Shown piece after piece: positions 16,754-24,600 of a stretch of DNA of 38,324 bases; position 1 is the first letter of the stretch, and every line of letters starts with the position of its first letter. Source of the DNA: a virus. The position numbers and the translations under genes are program-made. Location of the stretch: the IMG/VR virus record IMGVR_UViG_3300025217_000024, positions 1 through 38,324 of that record. One strand, 5' to 3'. The notes beneath the pieces were generated by a model. The model was not told the DNA's origin. It ran no database searches and saw only the letters and a list, made by a program, of their open reading frames with translations.

Positions 16754-17476
16754 TCAATAGCCCCGCAGGCCGTCTGGATAGGCACGATAGCCCGGCGCGA
16801 TCAGGATCGGATTGTCGCTCACCGCTTCGACCGGCGCGGTAACAGCCGGGATCGGCATTGCGCCGGATGCGATACGCTCCAGCATCCGCATGGCGGATTT
16901 ACCTTGTTCGGCTGCGCCGTCCGGCGCACCTTGCGGATAGAGCCGCACCCGCGCCAGATCGCCAACCATCATTTTGACGATCAGGGGCGCTTGCGCCAAT
17001 GGCACCGTGTAACGGCTAGCGATATGAGCATCGACCGTGGCTTGCGCGTCGATCAGGGCGTTGACCAGCAAGGCCCGGTCGATTCGGCCTTCCCCCGTGT
17101 CGGTCATCATCATGACCTCCTTCAGGGTGAAGTGGTCGATAAATTCGGCAATGGAGAGGTAGGCCGTACCGCCGTCCGGCATGGTCCACGCCATGTCGAT
17201 GACAGTGATTTCCAGTTCGGTCTCTGCCCTCTGGCCGTCGGCGTCATCGGCAATTGCAGTCACAAGGTAACGCTCGCCATCCGTCCCCCCGGAGATGACG
17301 AGCGTCACCGCGCCTGCGAAAATCTGGGGCACGACTCCCAGTTCCGCCACGCCCGCGACCAGTCCCCTGGCCACGACATCTACCGAATGCAGCGCCGTGA
17401 CAGTCGATACACCATTGAAGGTGAGGGACCGACGCAGCTCTTCGGAAGGCTGTTTCAGGATTGTTTCAAATGCCAT
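16754..17476 (-). CDS. DUF1320 (gp36-type) connector protein with an extra N-terminal domain
   Basis: The protein has 240 residues from ATG 17476; an upstream frame to 17494 exists but would overlap the previous gene further. The C-terminal 140 residues (YLSIAEFIDHF, then NALIDAQATVDAHIASRY) are typical of the Mu gp36 / DUF1320 head-tail connector family. The first 95 or so residues form an added beta-rich domain with an Ig-like look (ITVIDMAWTMPDG at its end). The usual gp36 protein is about 140 residues, so this is a fusion. It is likely a neck or connector component. Confidence 0.78.
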   Translation of the reverse strand: MAFETILKQPSEELRRSLTFNGVSTVTALHSVDVVARGLVAGVAELGVVPQIFAGAVTLVISGGTDGERYLVTAIADDADGQRAETELEITVIDMAWTMPDGGTAYLSIAEFIDHFTLKEVMMMTDTGEGRIDRALLVNALIDAQATVDAHIASRYTVPLAQAPLIVKMMVGDLARVRLYPQGAPDGAAEQGKSAMRMLERIASGAMPIPAVTAPVEAVSDNPILIAPGYRAYPDGLRGY

Positions 17477-17681
17477 GCACCCTGGCTTCCGCAAAGAAGG
17501 CCAGCACTGAGACGATCAACCAGAACGTCAGGGCCAAGCAAAAGATGGCGTATCCCGCATCGAACACACGCGCTGGCCAGCGCACCTCCACGCGGGCAGG
17601 CATCAGCGCTGCAGCCAGAAGCATGACCAGCAGGCCGAGCGACGACAACGCCAGCGCCACGGCAATAAGGGACGGCATCAC
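17466..17681 (-). CDS. Small two-helix membrane protein, possible holin
   Basis: The protein has 71 residues and two clear membrane helices: about residues 5-27 (LIAVALALSSLGLLVMLLAAAL) and 43-65 (YAIFCLALTFWLIVSVLAFFAE). They are joined by a short Arg-containing loop. Two short helices in 71 residues is a holin-like shape. The gene lies in the connector block rather than next to the endolysin, and overlaps both neighbours. No recognisable family; holin is only a possibility. Confidence 0.6.
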   Translation of the reverse strand: MMPSLIAVALALSSLGLLVMLLAAALMPARVEVRWPARVFDAGYAIFCLALTFWLIVSVLAFFAEARVHGI

Positions 17682-18199
17682 TTGGCCGCGGCCTTGGGCT
17701 TGCGCGGGGGCGTAGCAACCGGTGCCGGTGCAATAATGGGGGGAACGGCGTCAGGCACGGGCGCTGCGATTGGTACCGCCAGACGGCCTTCAGCGCGCCG
17801 GATATCCAGTTCAGCCAGCAACTGCTCGTTCGGGAAGTCACCCAGAACCTGCTCGGCGTTATCCGGCAATCCTTCGCCGACGAAGAATACTACGCCGCCC
17901 AGATCCTCAATCGCGCCGACCAGAGCATAACGGTCTGTCACGGCAACGACCGCGATCGGCGGGAACAGAGCGGACGAAAGCGCATTGGCTACCTGCCCGG
18001 AAGATTGCACGAGAAAACTGACATGATCGATAGGGCAGGTTTCTTCAGCATCCGTCGGCACGATCGCTTCCAAATCCAATAGATCGGTTGTTGCTTTCGT
18101 GGATGGCAGGATCACCACCTGACCCACGCTAATCGGCGCGCTATCACGGTCGGCGCGCCGAAAGCCGCGAAGGGGCGTTTTAACTTCATAGGTTTGCAT
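17678..18199 (-). CDS. Capsid-proximal protein of unknown function
   Basis: The protein has 173 residues. An N-terminal region with strand pattern (SVGQVVILPSTKATTDLLDL) is followed by an acidic middle and a Pro/Ala/Lys-rich tail ending PRKPKAAAK. It has a good Shine-Dalgarno sequence (CGGAG) before ATG 18199. It is the first gene downstream of the major capsid gene, the place of head-completion genes in Mu-like phages. No family is recognised with certainty. Confidence 0.6.
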   Translation of the reverse strand: MQTYEVKTPLRGFRRADRDSAPISVGQVVILPSTKATTDLLDLEAIVPTDAEETCPIDHVSFLVQSSGQVANALSSALFPPIAVVAVTDRYALVGAIEDLGGVVFFVGEGLPDNAEQVLGDFPNEQLLAELDIRRAEGRLAVPIAAPVPDAVPPIIAPAPVATPPRKPKAAAK

Positions 18200-18271
18200 G
18201 ATGGAACTCCGGGTAAGGCGAAGTTGGCGGGAGCAGTGCAGCGCTCCCGCCAGCGCAGGGCTGGCTCAGGA

Positions 18272-19201
18272 TCAGAGCGCGCCCTGGAACAGGAAGCCTG
18301 CGTCCGCGCCGACCAGTTCAGCCGAAAATTCATCCAGCACGTCATTCTTCCAACTGCGGATGTCGCCATCCCAGCGGGCCGGTTCGACCAGCGGGTGGCC
18401 GCGCAACTGGTAGGTGTAGCCGTAGCTGGGCAGCGGCATCTGCCGCTGACCCTTGGGCGCGACCCAGGCGAGGATGGCGTCATTGCCCCAGATATCGACC
18501 GTCGCGCCAGCATCCGTGTCGTAAATGCCATCACCCGAAACGACATTTTCGATGTCGAAATAGGCGGCCAGCATGGCGATCGTGATCGATGCCGAATTGG
18601 TATGCTTATAATGGTCCAGCAGCCTGGGATGCTTGCCCAGCGAACTGGTCAAGCCACCCGTCAGAACCAGCGTATTAGGACGCCGCCCAATGCGCTTGCG
18701 GATGACCTCCTTTGCATCGAACACCTGCTCTTTGGGGTTGCTGTCCGGGTCGGACCATTTGAAGTCACCCGCCAGCGCCACCTTGTTCGACGCAGCATAG
18801 GACGCGGCATTGCGCGCCACTTCGGCACGCTGAATTTCCTTTTCCATGGCGATGACCGCCAGCACCGTGTCAACACCGACCTGCTGAAGGTCAATACCGG
18901 GCACCGCGCCCGCTTCCTGCTGATGCTCGATCGGCGTGACCGCCGAGAGTGCTTCCTGATGCAGCGCGACCGGCTTCCCTTCGAAGCCGAATTCCAGTGC
19001 AGCGATCTGCGAGCCAGGTGCGCGACGGGTGCGGCGACGGCGGAAACTGGACCGATCGAATTCGATCCGCTTTGCGGCACGGGTCGGCATTTCAACGAGC
19101 GGAAACAAGGCTTCGCCGACAAAATCGGCATTAACGTAGCCCCGCGCATGTTCGGTCAGGATAGGATCGACGACGCGGATTTGAGAGCCATTCATGGACA
19201 T
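18272..19201 (-). CDS. Major capsid protein
   Basis: The protein has 309 residues. Segments such as YVNADFVGEALFPLVEMPT near the N-terminus, LVLTGGLTSSLGKHPRLLDHYK in the middle, and MPLPSYGYTYQLRGHPLV near the C-terminus are typical of B3-like and lambda-E-like major capsid proteins with the HK97 fold. It follows the scaffold/protease and decoration genes, the usual head order. ATG 19201 has AAAGG upstream; an alternative ATG lies two codons later. It would form the icosahedral shell in many copies. Confidence 0.88.
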   Translation of the reverse strand: MSMNGSQIRVVDPILTEHARGYVNADFVGEALFPLVEMPTRAAKRIEFDRSSFRRRRTRRAPGSQIAALEFGFEGKPVALHQEALSAVTPIEHQQEAGAVPGIDLQQVGVDTVLAVIAMEKEIQRAEVARNAASYAASNKVALAGDFKWSDPDSNPKEQVFDAKEVIRKRIGRRPNTLVLTGGLTSSLGKHPRLLDHYKHTNSASITIAMLAAYFDIENVVSGDGIYDTDAGATVDIWGNDAILAWVAPKGQRQMPLPSYGYTYQLRGHPLVEPARWDGDIRSWKNDVLDEFSAELVGADAGFLFQGAL

Positions 19202-19309
19202 AAAACAGGCCTTTCAGTGAAAACAGGGTGGAAGGCCGTTGCGCCGCCTGGGCAAGATCAGGCCGCCTTCCTGGGCTATATTCGGGCGACCTTCATCGCC
19301 ACCCGACTT

Positions 19310-19651
19310 CTAGAGCTTGAGGAGTATCTCGATCTTTTGCCCGGCAGCGGCAGCAGCGGTGACCGCATAACCGTCAAGCGGACCTGCTCCGCCGCGCTCA
19401 ATGGCCCGGCCACTGCCGTCTGCAGCGGCTTTGACCTCAGCACCGGCAGCAATTGCGCCGCCTGCCTCAACGATCGTCGTGCCATGCACATCGACCGCGA
19501 AAGCCTCACCAACGGCAGCGGCATATTGCGTCACGCCAAGCGCCTTGGCACCCGAAGCACATTGCAGGCCGGTCATCAGACCTACGAAACGGGCTGCGCT
19601 GACCGCCGCTGCGGCGACTTGGCTCATTGTGAAAATGACAGTTTTCTGCAT
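19310..19651 (-). CDS. Capsid decoration protein (DUF2190)
   Basis: The protein has 113 residues, Ala/Gly-rich, with the pattern GVTQYAAAVGEAFAVDVHGT and DGYAVTAAAAAGQKIEILL. This fits the DUF2190 family of small capsid-stabilising proteins found beside the major capsid gene. It has a Shine-Dalgarno sequence (AGGA) at good spacing before ATG 19651. It probably binds the outer capsid surface. Confidence 0.78.
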   Translation of the reverse strand: MQKTVIFTMSQVAAAAVSAARFVGLMTGLQCASGAKALGVTQYAAAVGEAFAVDVHGTTIVEAGGAIAAGAEVKAAADGSGRAIERGGAGPLDGYAVTAAAAAGQKIEILLKL

Positions 19652-19688
19652 GGTTCAGTCCTGCTTGAAGATTGCGTAATGGGGTGGG

Positions 19689-20168
19689 TCAGCCAGCCGC
19701 CTGGGCGCGCTTGACCGCGTCGATCCACGACAAGCCTGCATTCTCCTGCTGGATCGCCTTTGCGCGGGCGTGCAGATCGGCCTGTTCGGGATCGACGTCG
19801 TATCCTTCGGGCGCAGCGAAGCTGACATAGGATTTGTCATCCTTCGGCTTCTTGCCCCGTTCGGTCAGGTCGATCAGCGGCGCGCCGGTGGACAGCAGCT
19901 TTTTCAATGCGGCGGCGGGGGACATTTCGCCCGCCTCGCCGAAGCTGACGACCGCGTTGGCGTCCAGATGATCCAGAACGCCGACGACCATATCCTTGGC
20001 GGCAGGAGCCAGGGTGGTGGCGGCAATCAGCCCTTCGGCAAAGCTGACATTACCTAGATGAATGGCGGCGGCGGCAGCGATCCGCGCCGCCTCTTCCTTG
20101 GCGGCGAGCACGGTTTCCCGCGCGTCGAGCGCGGACATGCGCTCGGCGAAGCTGGCTTCGTTTGACAT
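19689..20168 (-). CDS. Nested scaffold protein (Mu gpZ type)
   Basis: Inside the protease gene, ATG 20168 starts MSNEASFAERMSALDARE in the same frame. It has GAGGA four bases upstream on the minus strand, a better Shine-Dalgarno than the full-length gene has. The 159-residue product is the helical scaffold half only. Mu and other phages make protease and scaffold from nested starts in this way. That the internal start is used is inferred from the Shine-Dalgarno and the precedent. Confidence 0.72.
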   Translation of the reverse strand: MSNEASFAERMSALDARETVLAAKEEAARIAAAAAIHLGNVSFAEGLIAATTLAPAAKDMVVGVLDHLDANAVVSFGEAGEMSPAAALKKLLSTGAPLIDLTERGKKPKDDKSYVSFAAPEGYDVDPEQADLHARAKAIQQENAGLSWIDAVKRAQAAG

Positions 20169-20636
20169 ATGATCCTCAGTTGTTGAAAAATCGAAGGTGG
20201 CGACGCCCTGGTCATCGCCTTGCGAAAACTGGACGGTGCCCAGACCCTTGATGCCCGGCGCATGTGCGCCAAGAAAACCGATATGCTTCAGATACCAGCT
20301 ACCAGGCTTCGGATTGGCCGGACTGTCCGGGGCGTAAAAGCGCGCGGACACCTTGGCATAGCGCCGCGACCGCACCGCTTCGGCAAAGCTCGGTTCGATA
20401 TCGGTGGCGGGGATGGCCACCAGTTCGCCGTCCTGCACATCCAGCCGATCGACCCAGCCATAAGCGGGATGATCTAACTGCGGATGACCGATGACCAGCG
20501 GCGCGGGATCGGACGACCGATCATAGGCCGCCGCGCTGGCCGCAAGCATAGCTTCGCTGAACGATACTGCGACACCTTCGTTCGACGTGAAGGTGCCGGG
20601 CCGGGCGATGCGGATGGTGGGGAGCGTCTGATCCAT
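19689..20636 (-). CDS. Head maturation protease with fused scaffold (Mu gpI type)
   Basis: The protein has 315 residues. The N-terminal half matches Mu gpI-type proteases: PAPLVIGHPQLDHPAYGWVD, then YAKVSARFY and the LKHIGFLGAHAPGIKGL segment. The C-terminal half is a helical, Ala/Glu-rich scaffold (ALDARETVLAAKEEAARIAA), and an in-frame internal start would make that part alone. I chose ATG 20636; GTG 20642 is a poorer start. The protease cuts the scaffold out during procapsid maturation. It is the first large gene of the leftward late operon. Confidence 0.88.
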   Translation of the reverse strand: MDQTLPTIRIARPGTFTSNEGVAVSFSEAMLAASAAAYDRSSDPAPLVIGHPQLDHPAYGWVDRLDVQDGELVAIPATDIEPSFAEAVRSRRYAKVSARFYAPDSPANPKPGSWYLKHIGFLGAHAPGIKGLGTVQFSQGDDQGVATFDFSTTEDHMSNEASFAERMSALDARETVLAAKEEAARIAAAAAIHLGNVSFAEGLIAATTLAPAAKDMVVGVLDHLDANAVVSFGEAGEMSPAAALKKLLSTGAPLIDLTERGKKPKDDKSYVSFAAPEGYDVDPEQADLHARAKAIQQENAGLSWIDAVKRAQAAG

Positions 20637-20747
20637 GACCACCGGATAGGCGGCGGTCTATGGCGCGGTGGTTATCCGTGGGCGGAAACCAGCCCGAACG
20701 CTTGTGTGCCCCTCAAATTGCAGGGGCGGAACATTATTGCAAGAGGA

Positions 20748-20888
20748 TCAGAGGAAACGCGATACCAACTCAGCCACAAAGATCAGGGTGCCGATCGTGA
20801 CGATCGCCGCGACCGCGATATTCACGGAACGTGAAGCCAAGGATGGGGGAGCGTCATCCTCACTGCGATCCGACCATTCGTTGAGCAT
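20748..20888 (-). CDS. 46-residue single-pass membrane protein
   Basis: A short frame beginning MLNEWSDRSEDDAPP, with one membrane helix at about residues 22-40 (NIAVAAIVTIGTLIFVAEL). An excellent Shine-Dalgarno (AAGGAGA, 5 bases before ATG 20888) supports translation. It would be the first gene of the leftward late operon. Candidates are a holin-like or superinfection-related protein, but nothing identifies a family. Confidence 0.6.
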   Translation of the reverse strand: MLNEWSDRSEDDAPPSLASRSVNIAVAAIVTIGTLIFVAELVSRFL

Positions 20889-21052
20889 AATGTCTCCTTC
20901 GCCCCCTTAACGGCATAATGACCCCAACGTCGTGATTGGAATAGCCCCTATTTGGCGCGGGGCATTCTGCCCCGTAGGGTTATGGGCGCTTTTGGTAGTT
21001 GGATAGCACCAAGGATGCTTCGATGCCTGAGGGGGCTTAAAATGGCTGCGGG
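20889..21052 (-). promoter_or_regulatory. Probable late promoter region with strong hairpin
   Basis: This 164-bp gap separates the lysogeny genes (repressor and membrane protein) from the leftward late operon. It holds a perfect 7-bp stem, CGGGGCA/TGCCCCG (20958-20974), with a 3-base loop but no T-tract on either side. It is the natural place for the late promoter and for a stop to repressor-operon transcription. I could not identify convincing -35/-10 elements, as expected if an activator is needed. Function is inferred from position. Confidence 0.4.
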
Positions 21053-21463
21053 TTACTGATGGCCGTAAAAACTATAAAGGATCAATGCCGTAGCCGCCCC
21101 GATGCATGCCAAAATGATCCAGATTGTTGGGCCGCGCACATCGCTTGATATGTTTTCAGTCTCGGTATCCGAAGCAGGTTGATCTAGAAAAAGTGTTGGA
21201 TGAGAAGTGGTAAGCACGGCTTCATTACGACTTGGCAAAAAAGATATGGCTTGAATAATCCAGCCTGCAACAAACAAAATAAATGCAGCGCTTATCAAGC
21301 CTCCACCAGTGTAAAATAGCATCCACTTCGTGACCAAATCACCTGCGTCAACGCTACCATATCCCGTGGTATCCATTACCGCTCCCCATATCGAAACCAG
21401 CAGACCGAAAACCAATAATGTCCAGCCGCCCGCAAACTGCCCTGATCCATCTGGCCTATTCAT
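21053..21463 (-). CDS. Three-helix membrane protein downstream of the repressor
   Basis: The protein has 136 residues from ATG 21463, with GGAG upstream; an in-frame extension to 21508 would overlap the repressor gene. Three hydrophobic segments are visible: about residues 12-33 (WTLLVFGLLVSIWGAV), 52-72 (GGLISAAFILFVAGWII) and 115-132 (IWIILACIGAATALIL). The gene is visibly more A+T-rich than the late genes. Because it follows the repressor in the same direction it is probably expressed in lysogens, which suggests a conversion, exclusion or immunity role. No family is recognised. Confidence 0.65.
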   Translation of the reverse strand: MNRPDGSGQFAGGWTLLVFGLLVSIWGAVMDTTGYGSVDAGDLVTKWMLFYTGGGLISAAFILFVAGWIIQAISFLPSRNEAVLTTSHPTLFLDQPASDTETENISSDVRGPTIWIILACIGAATALILYSFYGHQ

Positions 21464-21473
21464 TTCCACTCCA

Positions 21474-22334
21474 TCAAACCGATTTGAAAATATAAACGAC
21501 TTTACCAATACCTCTGATACGATCTTCCTCCTTACTCAAGTCGATCGCGGTTGGCGCATACATTGGATTGCGACTGATCAGTTGCACAAAATGCCCCTCT
21601 CGCTGCAAACGCTTGATCATCAGGCACTCATCCAAGCGAATGACGGCAAGGCCGTTTTCCAGCTTGTTTTTGGAAGTGTCGATAATTGCCAAGTCACCAT
21701 CGTTAAGGTCAGGCAACTGACTATCGCCCTGAATTTGGATCAGCCGTAGGTTCGCAATCGTTCCAAACTCGCGACGTAGCCAATCCTCCATAAAGCGGAA
21801 TGGCCCGTCGCCTAATTCCTGCCCCCACAACAAGGAGCCGTCGCCCGCAGATGCCTTGGCTGTAAGTGCGGGGATCGCGATTGAACGCCCCGCCTCGTCA
21901 TCAAAAGAAGGCACCGCCAAGCTACGGCGCAATTGCTCAATACCAGACTGCAGGCCTGGGTCGTTGAGGGATACACTCCCCTCCTGCAATGGACTTAATT
22001 CAGAAAGAAACTGCGCGAAAATAGTGGCAGCGTCTGGAGCGCCAAGAATTTCACGCATCTTTCGAACTTGGTCACCAACATTATCGAGCAGAATTTCATC
22101 TCTGCTGGCACCCACTGCTTCGCAAAGACCTGTGAATGTTGCCTCCGTAGGGATGGAACGCCCCGCCAGAATTTCGACCAGAGCTTGTCGAGATATTCCG
22201 GCCATCTGCGCCGCGCCCTCTTGCTTCATGCCCTTACGCTTTATCGCCGCGCGCAAACGCATGGCGGCACCCGAAGTCCAGCCGGAAACCCTGGACTTGT
22301 CATTTTTCCCTTGACCTGACTGTTTACTTGTCAT
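21474..22334 (-). CDS. Phage repressor, HTH plus S24 domain (Mu c analogue)
   Basis: The protein has 286 residues. A Xre-type helix-turn-helix lies at about 25-60 (GAAQMAGISRQALVEILAG), and the C-terminal S24 domain has Ser205 in GDSQLPDL and Lys241 in CLMIKRL. An ASAGDG segment upstream may be the cleavage site. It would keep the lytic promoters off and could respond to DNA damage by self-cleavage, as lambda and LexA-type repressors do; Mu c itself works differently. ATG 22334 is chosen. An internal ATG at 22262, at the start of the HTH, would leave a longer leader. It is divergent from ner. Confidence 0.88.
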   Translation of the reverse strand: MTSKQSGQGKNDKSRVSGWTSGAAMRLRAAIKRKGMKQEGAAQMAGISRQALVEILAGRSIPTEATFTGLCEAVGASRDEILLDNVGDQVRKMREILGAPDAATIFAQFLSELSPLQEGSVSLNDPGLQSGIEQLRRSLAVPSFDDEAGRSIAIPALTAKASAGDGSLLWGQELGDGPFRFMEDWLRREFGTIANLRLIQIQGDSQLPDLNDGDLAIIDTSKNKLENGLAVIRLDECLMIKRLQREGHFVQLISRNPMYAPTAIDLSKEEDRIRGIGKVVYIFKSV

Positions 22335-22336
22335 TA

Positions 22337-22374
22337 TGCACGTCACCAGACAGTTGTGAGTAAAAAGACGTGCA
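22337..22374. promoter_or_regulatory. Switch operator: 8-bp inverted repeat between repressor and ner
   Basis: TGCACGTC (22337-22344) and GACGTGCA (22367-22374) are perfect inverted repeats with a 22-base spacer. They bracket the whole 35-bp gap between the divergent starts, and the right arm overlaps the GTG of ner. Binding here by repressor or Ner would block both promoters. No other strong palindrome was seen in the gap. The role as operator is inferred from position and symmetry. Confidence 0.55.
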
Positions 22375-22627
22375 AGCACACGACATACACCCTGAAGATA
22401 TCAAAGCTGAGATACGCAAGGCGGGGGCAACCTTGGCTTCACTAGGCAGGTCGCATGGGCTTTCAAGGCAGCAAATGTCGCTGGCACTCCACGCTCGCGT
22501 GTCTGCAAAGGCCGAGAAAGTCATTGCTGATTTCCTTCAAAAACAACCCAGGCAAATATGGCCTAGCCGCTACACAAAGACAGGCAAACGCTTGTCACTT
22601 ACGCCAGCGCAAAGCGACGCTGCATGA
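22370..22627 (+). CDS. ner: Ner-like winged-helix DNA-binding regulator
   Basis: The protein has 85 residues. DIHPEDIKAEIRKAGATLAS followed by LGRSHGLSRQQMSLAL and a PRQIWPSRY end matches the Ner/Nlp family. Mu Ner represses both the early and the repressor promoter at the start of lytic growth. The start is GTG 22370, with only a weak Shine-Dalgarno, and it falls in the operator repeat. It is the first rightward gene, followed 100 bp later by the transposase. Confidence 0.9.
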   Translation: MQAHDIHPEDIKAEIRKAGATLASLGRSHGLSRQQMSLALHARVSAKAEKVIADFLQKQPRQIWPSRYTKTGKRLSLTPAQSDAA

Positions 22628-22727
22628 CCGTCAGCATCATTAACATCAAAACGGGGGCGCGTTCACCCTTCGTTTACACAAATTGCACGCTGTGTGGAGT
22701 CAAAATGACACACATTGGAGCGGCGCT

Positions 22728-24542
22728 ATGAACGCCGCCGGGGGGAATGCCACACATCTAAACGCGCAGGAGATCGCCGATCTGCGCCTCGCCGGGCTGC
22801 CGACTACCAAGACCGGCGTTCGTGTCCGTGCGACCGGCGAAGGCTGGCCTTTCGAGACTCGCAAGGTGCGCGGGGGGGAAGCCAGCTTCTATGCTGTGGC
22901 AGGCTTACCTGACGCTGCGCGCGCAGACCTAATGGGTCGCCGCGCCGACATCATCCTGTCAGCCATGCGCCCAGTGGGACGCCCCAAGGGTGACTGGTTT
23001 GATCGCCATCCCGACGTCGCCGATGCTGTTCTCGTCATATTGGCCCGCCACAAACATGCATCCACAAGAGTGATGGAGTTGCTCAAGGCCGATTTCAGCA
23101 ATTTACCTTCGCTGCGAAGTCTAAAACGCTACATGCAGCGCATCGAAAAGGACCAGAAAGTCCTTCTCGCGGCAGAGCGTGATCCTGACAAATTCAAGTC
23201 GATGTATCGCCCGGCGCTTGGTCGGATGGATGCCACTGTCTCTTATGCCCACGAAATGTGGGAGATCGATACTACCAAGGCCGACATCATGTGCACGGAT
23301 GGTCGCAAGAACATCCTTGGCATCATCGACCGCTGGAGCCGCCGCACACGCTTTCTTGTAGTGGAAAGCGAAAGCGCCCAATCGGTGCGCGGGATGCTGG
23401 TCAGCACCATGTTGGCCTGGGGCGTCATGCCCGCGATCCTGAAAGTCGATAACGGTTCCGGCTTCATCAACGGATCGGTCATCGCATCCCTGGACGCGGT
23501 GGGTATCAAGCTGGACGCCTGCCTTCCGGGCCACCCGGAGGACAAGCCGCATGTGGAGCGCGTGTTCGGCACCTTCAACCGCGAACGCGCCTCGATGCTC
23601 AAGGGTTTTCTCGGCCACAATGTCGCCCAGGCGCAGCAGTTGCGCGCCCGCGCCAAGAAGCAGACGGGCCGCGCCGTCATAGAAGCGGGGATCGATAGCG
23701 CAGAACTGCAACGCATTCTCGATGCATGGGTCGATGGCACCTATCATCAGCGCAAGCACAGCATGATCGGTATGCCGCCGATGGAAAAGTGGCAGCGTTC
23801 GCCTCAACCGGCCCGCGCTGTCCCTTCGGCTGACGTCCTCAAGATCGCCTTTAGCGCAGTGATCGGTACAGGCACTGTGACGAAGCGCGGCGTTCGCTGG
23901 AAAAATGGCCGCTACTGGGCTGAAACCCTTGTTCCCCTTATGGGCAAGCAGGTCAGGCTGCGCTGGGACGAAGGCGACTATGGCGCGGTCTACGTCTTTG
24001 ATGAGGCGGGCAACTATGTCGATACCGCCCTGAATGTCCAAAGGCAGGGCTTCTCCCAACAGGCCGTCGCCATGGCGGCACGGCATGAAATGGCGCGCTA
24101 TGTCAACGACCAGCGCGCCGACCTGCGCCGCAAAAAGACAGCGTTCAACGTCGATAAAGCGATGGACAAGGTACTGCGGGACGAAGCCGAGCGCGCCGAC
24201 AAGCTGATCCACTTCCCCACTGCGACAACCGCGCGATCGACGTCTGCAATGGACAGCATCACCCACGCGCCCGCCCCAGCCGTGCCAAACATCGCCCAAC
24301 TGGACGAACATATGGCCGCGCCCCGAGCGCCGAAACCAGCGACGCGAACCCCAGCCGAAAAGATGGCGGAAGCCGACGCGGTCATTGCAGCGGCGGCACG
24401 TGGCGAAGCTGTCGATGCCGCCGATCTGCGCCGCGCGCAGCTCTACGCCACTACCGCCGAATATCGGGCGGAAAAGACGATGTTCCTCACCTTCGGCACC
24501 CCTGCCGCTCCCCCGGCTGAACGCTGCCAGGGCGCAGCATGA
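22728..24542 (+). CDS. Mu A-type DDE transposase
   Basis: The protein has 604 residues. The N-terminal Mu-type winged helix (HLNAQEIADLRLAGLPTTKT) binds the phage ends. The RNase-H-like core has Asp181 (WEIDTT), Asp241 (KVDNGSG) and Glu277 (PHVERVFG), a DD35E spacing rather than the longer spacing of Mu A itself. A beta-barrel domain follows (GKQVRLRWDEGDYGAVYVF), and the C-terminal helical, basic tail may bind the B ATPase. ATG 22728 has GGAG upstream; an in-frame TTG at 22683 has none. The enzyme inserts the phage and replicates it by transposition. Confidence 0.95.
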   Translation: MNAAGGNATHLNAQEIADLRLAGLPTTKTGVRVRATGEGWPFETRKVRGGEASFYAVAGLPDAARADLMGRRADIILSAMRPVGRPKGDWFDRHPDVADAVLVILARHKHASTRVMELLKADFSNLPSLRSLKRYMQRIEKDQKVLLAAERDPDKFKSMYRPALGRMDATVSYAHEMWEIDTTKADIMCTDGRKNILGIIDRWSRRTRFLVVESESAQSVRGMLVSTMLAWGVMPAILKVDNGSGFINGSVIASLDAVGIKLDACLPGHPEDKPHVERVFGTFNRERASMLKGFLGHNVAQAQQLRARAKKQTGRAVIEAGIDSAELQRILDAWVDGTYHQRKHSMIGMPPMEKWQRSPQPARAVPSADVLKIAFSAVIGTGTVTKRGVRWKNGRYWAETLVPLMGKQVRLRWDEGDYGAVYVFDEAGNYVDTALNVQRQGFSQQAVAMAARHEMARYVNDQRADLRRKKTAFNVDKAMDKVLRDEAERADKLIHFPTATTARSTSAMDSITHAPAPAVPNIAQLDEHMAAPRAPKPATRTPAEKMAEADAVIAAAARGEAVDAADLRRAQLYATTAEYRAEKTMFLTFGTPAAPPAERCQGAA

Positions 24543-24600
24543 CAGCCGTCTTTCAACTCCCCCACTCATTCAACTCCAATGCACGAACGGAGAAGATGCC

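Noticed and set aside
18194-19714. A 506-codon rightward open frame opposite the capsid genes
   Set aside because: It spans several real leftward genes and their intergenic gap, and contains no recognisable protein features.
20708-20727. GCCCCT/AGGGGC hairpin as a terminator
   Set aside because: It has only a 6-bp stem with an 8-base loop and no T-tract on either strand. It lies between the 46-residue gene and the protease gene and cannot be called a terminator.
23121-24569. A 482-codon leftward open frame opposite the transposase
   Set aside because: The + strand carries the complete DDE transposase with all catalytic residues. The reverse frame has shadow-like composition.
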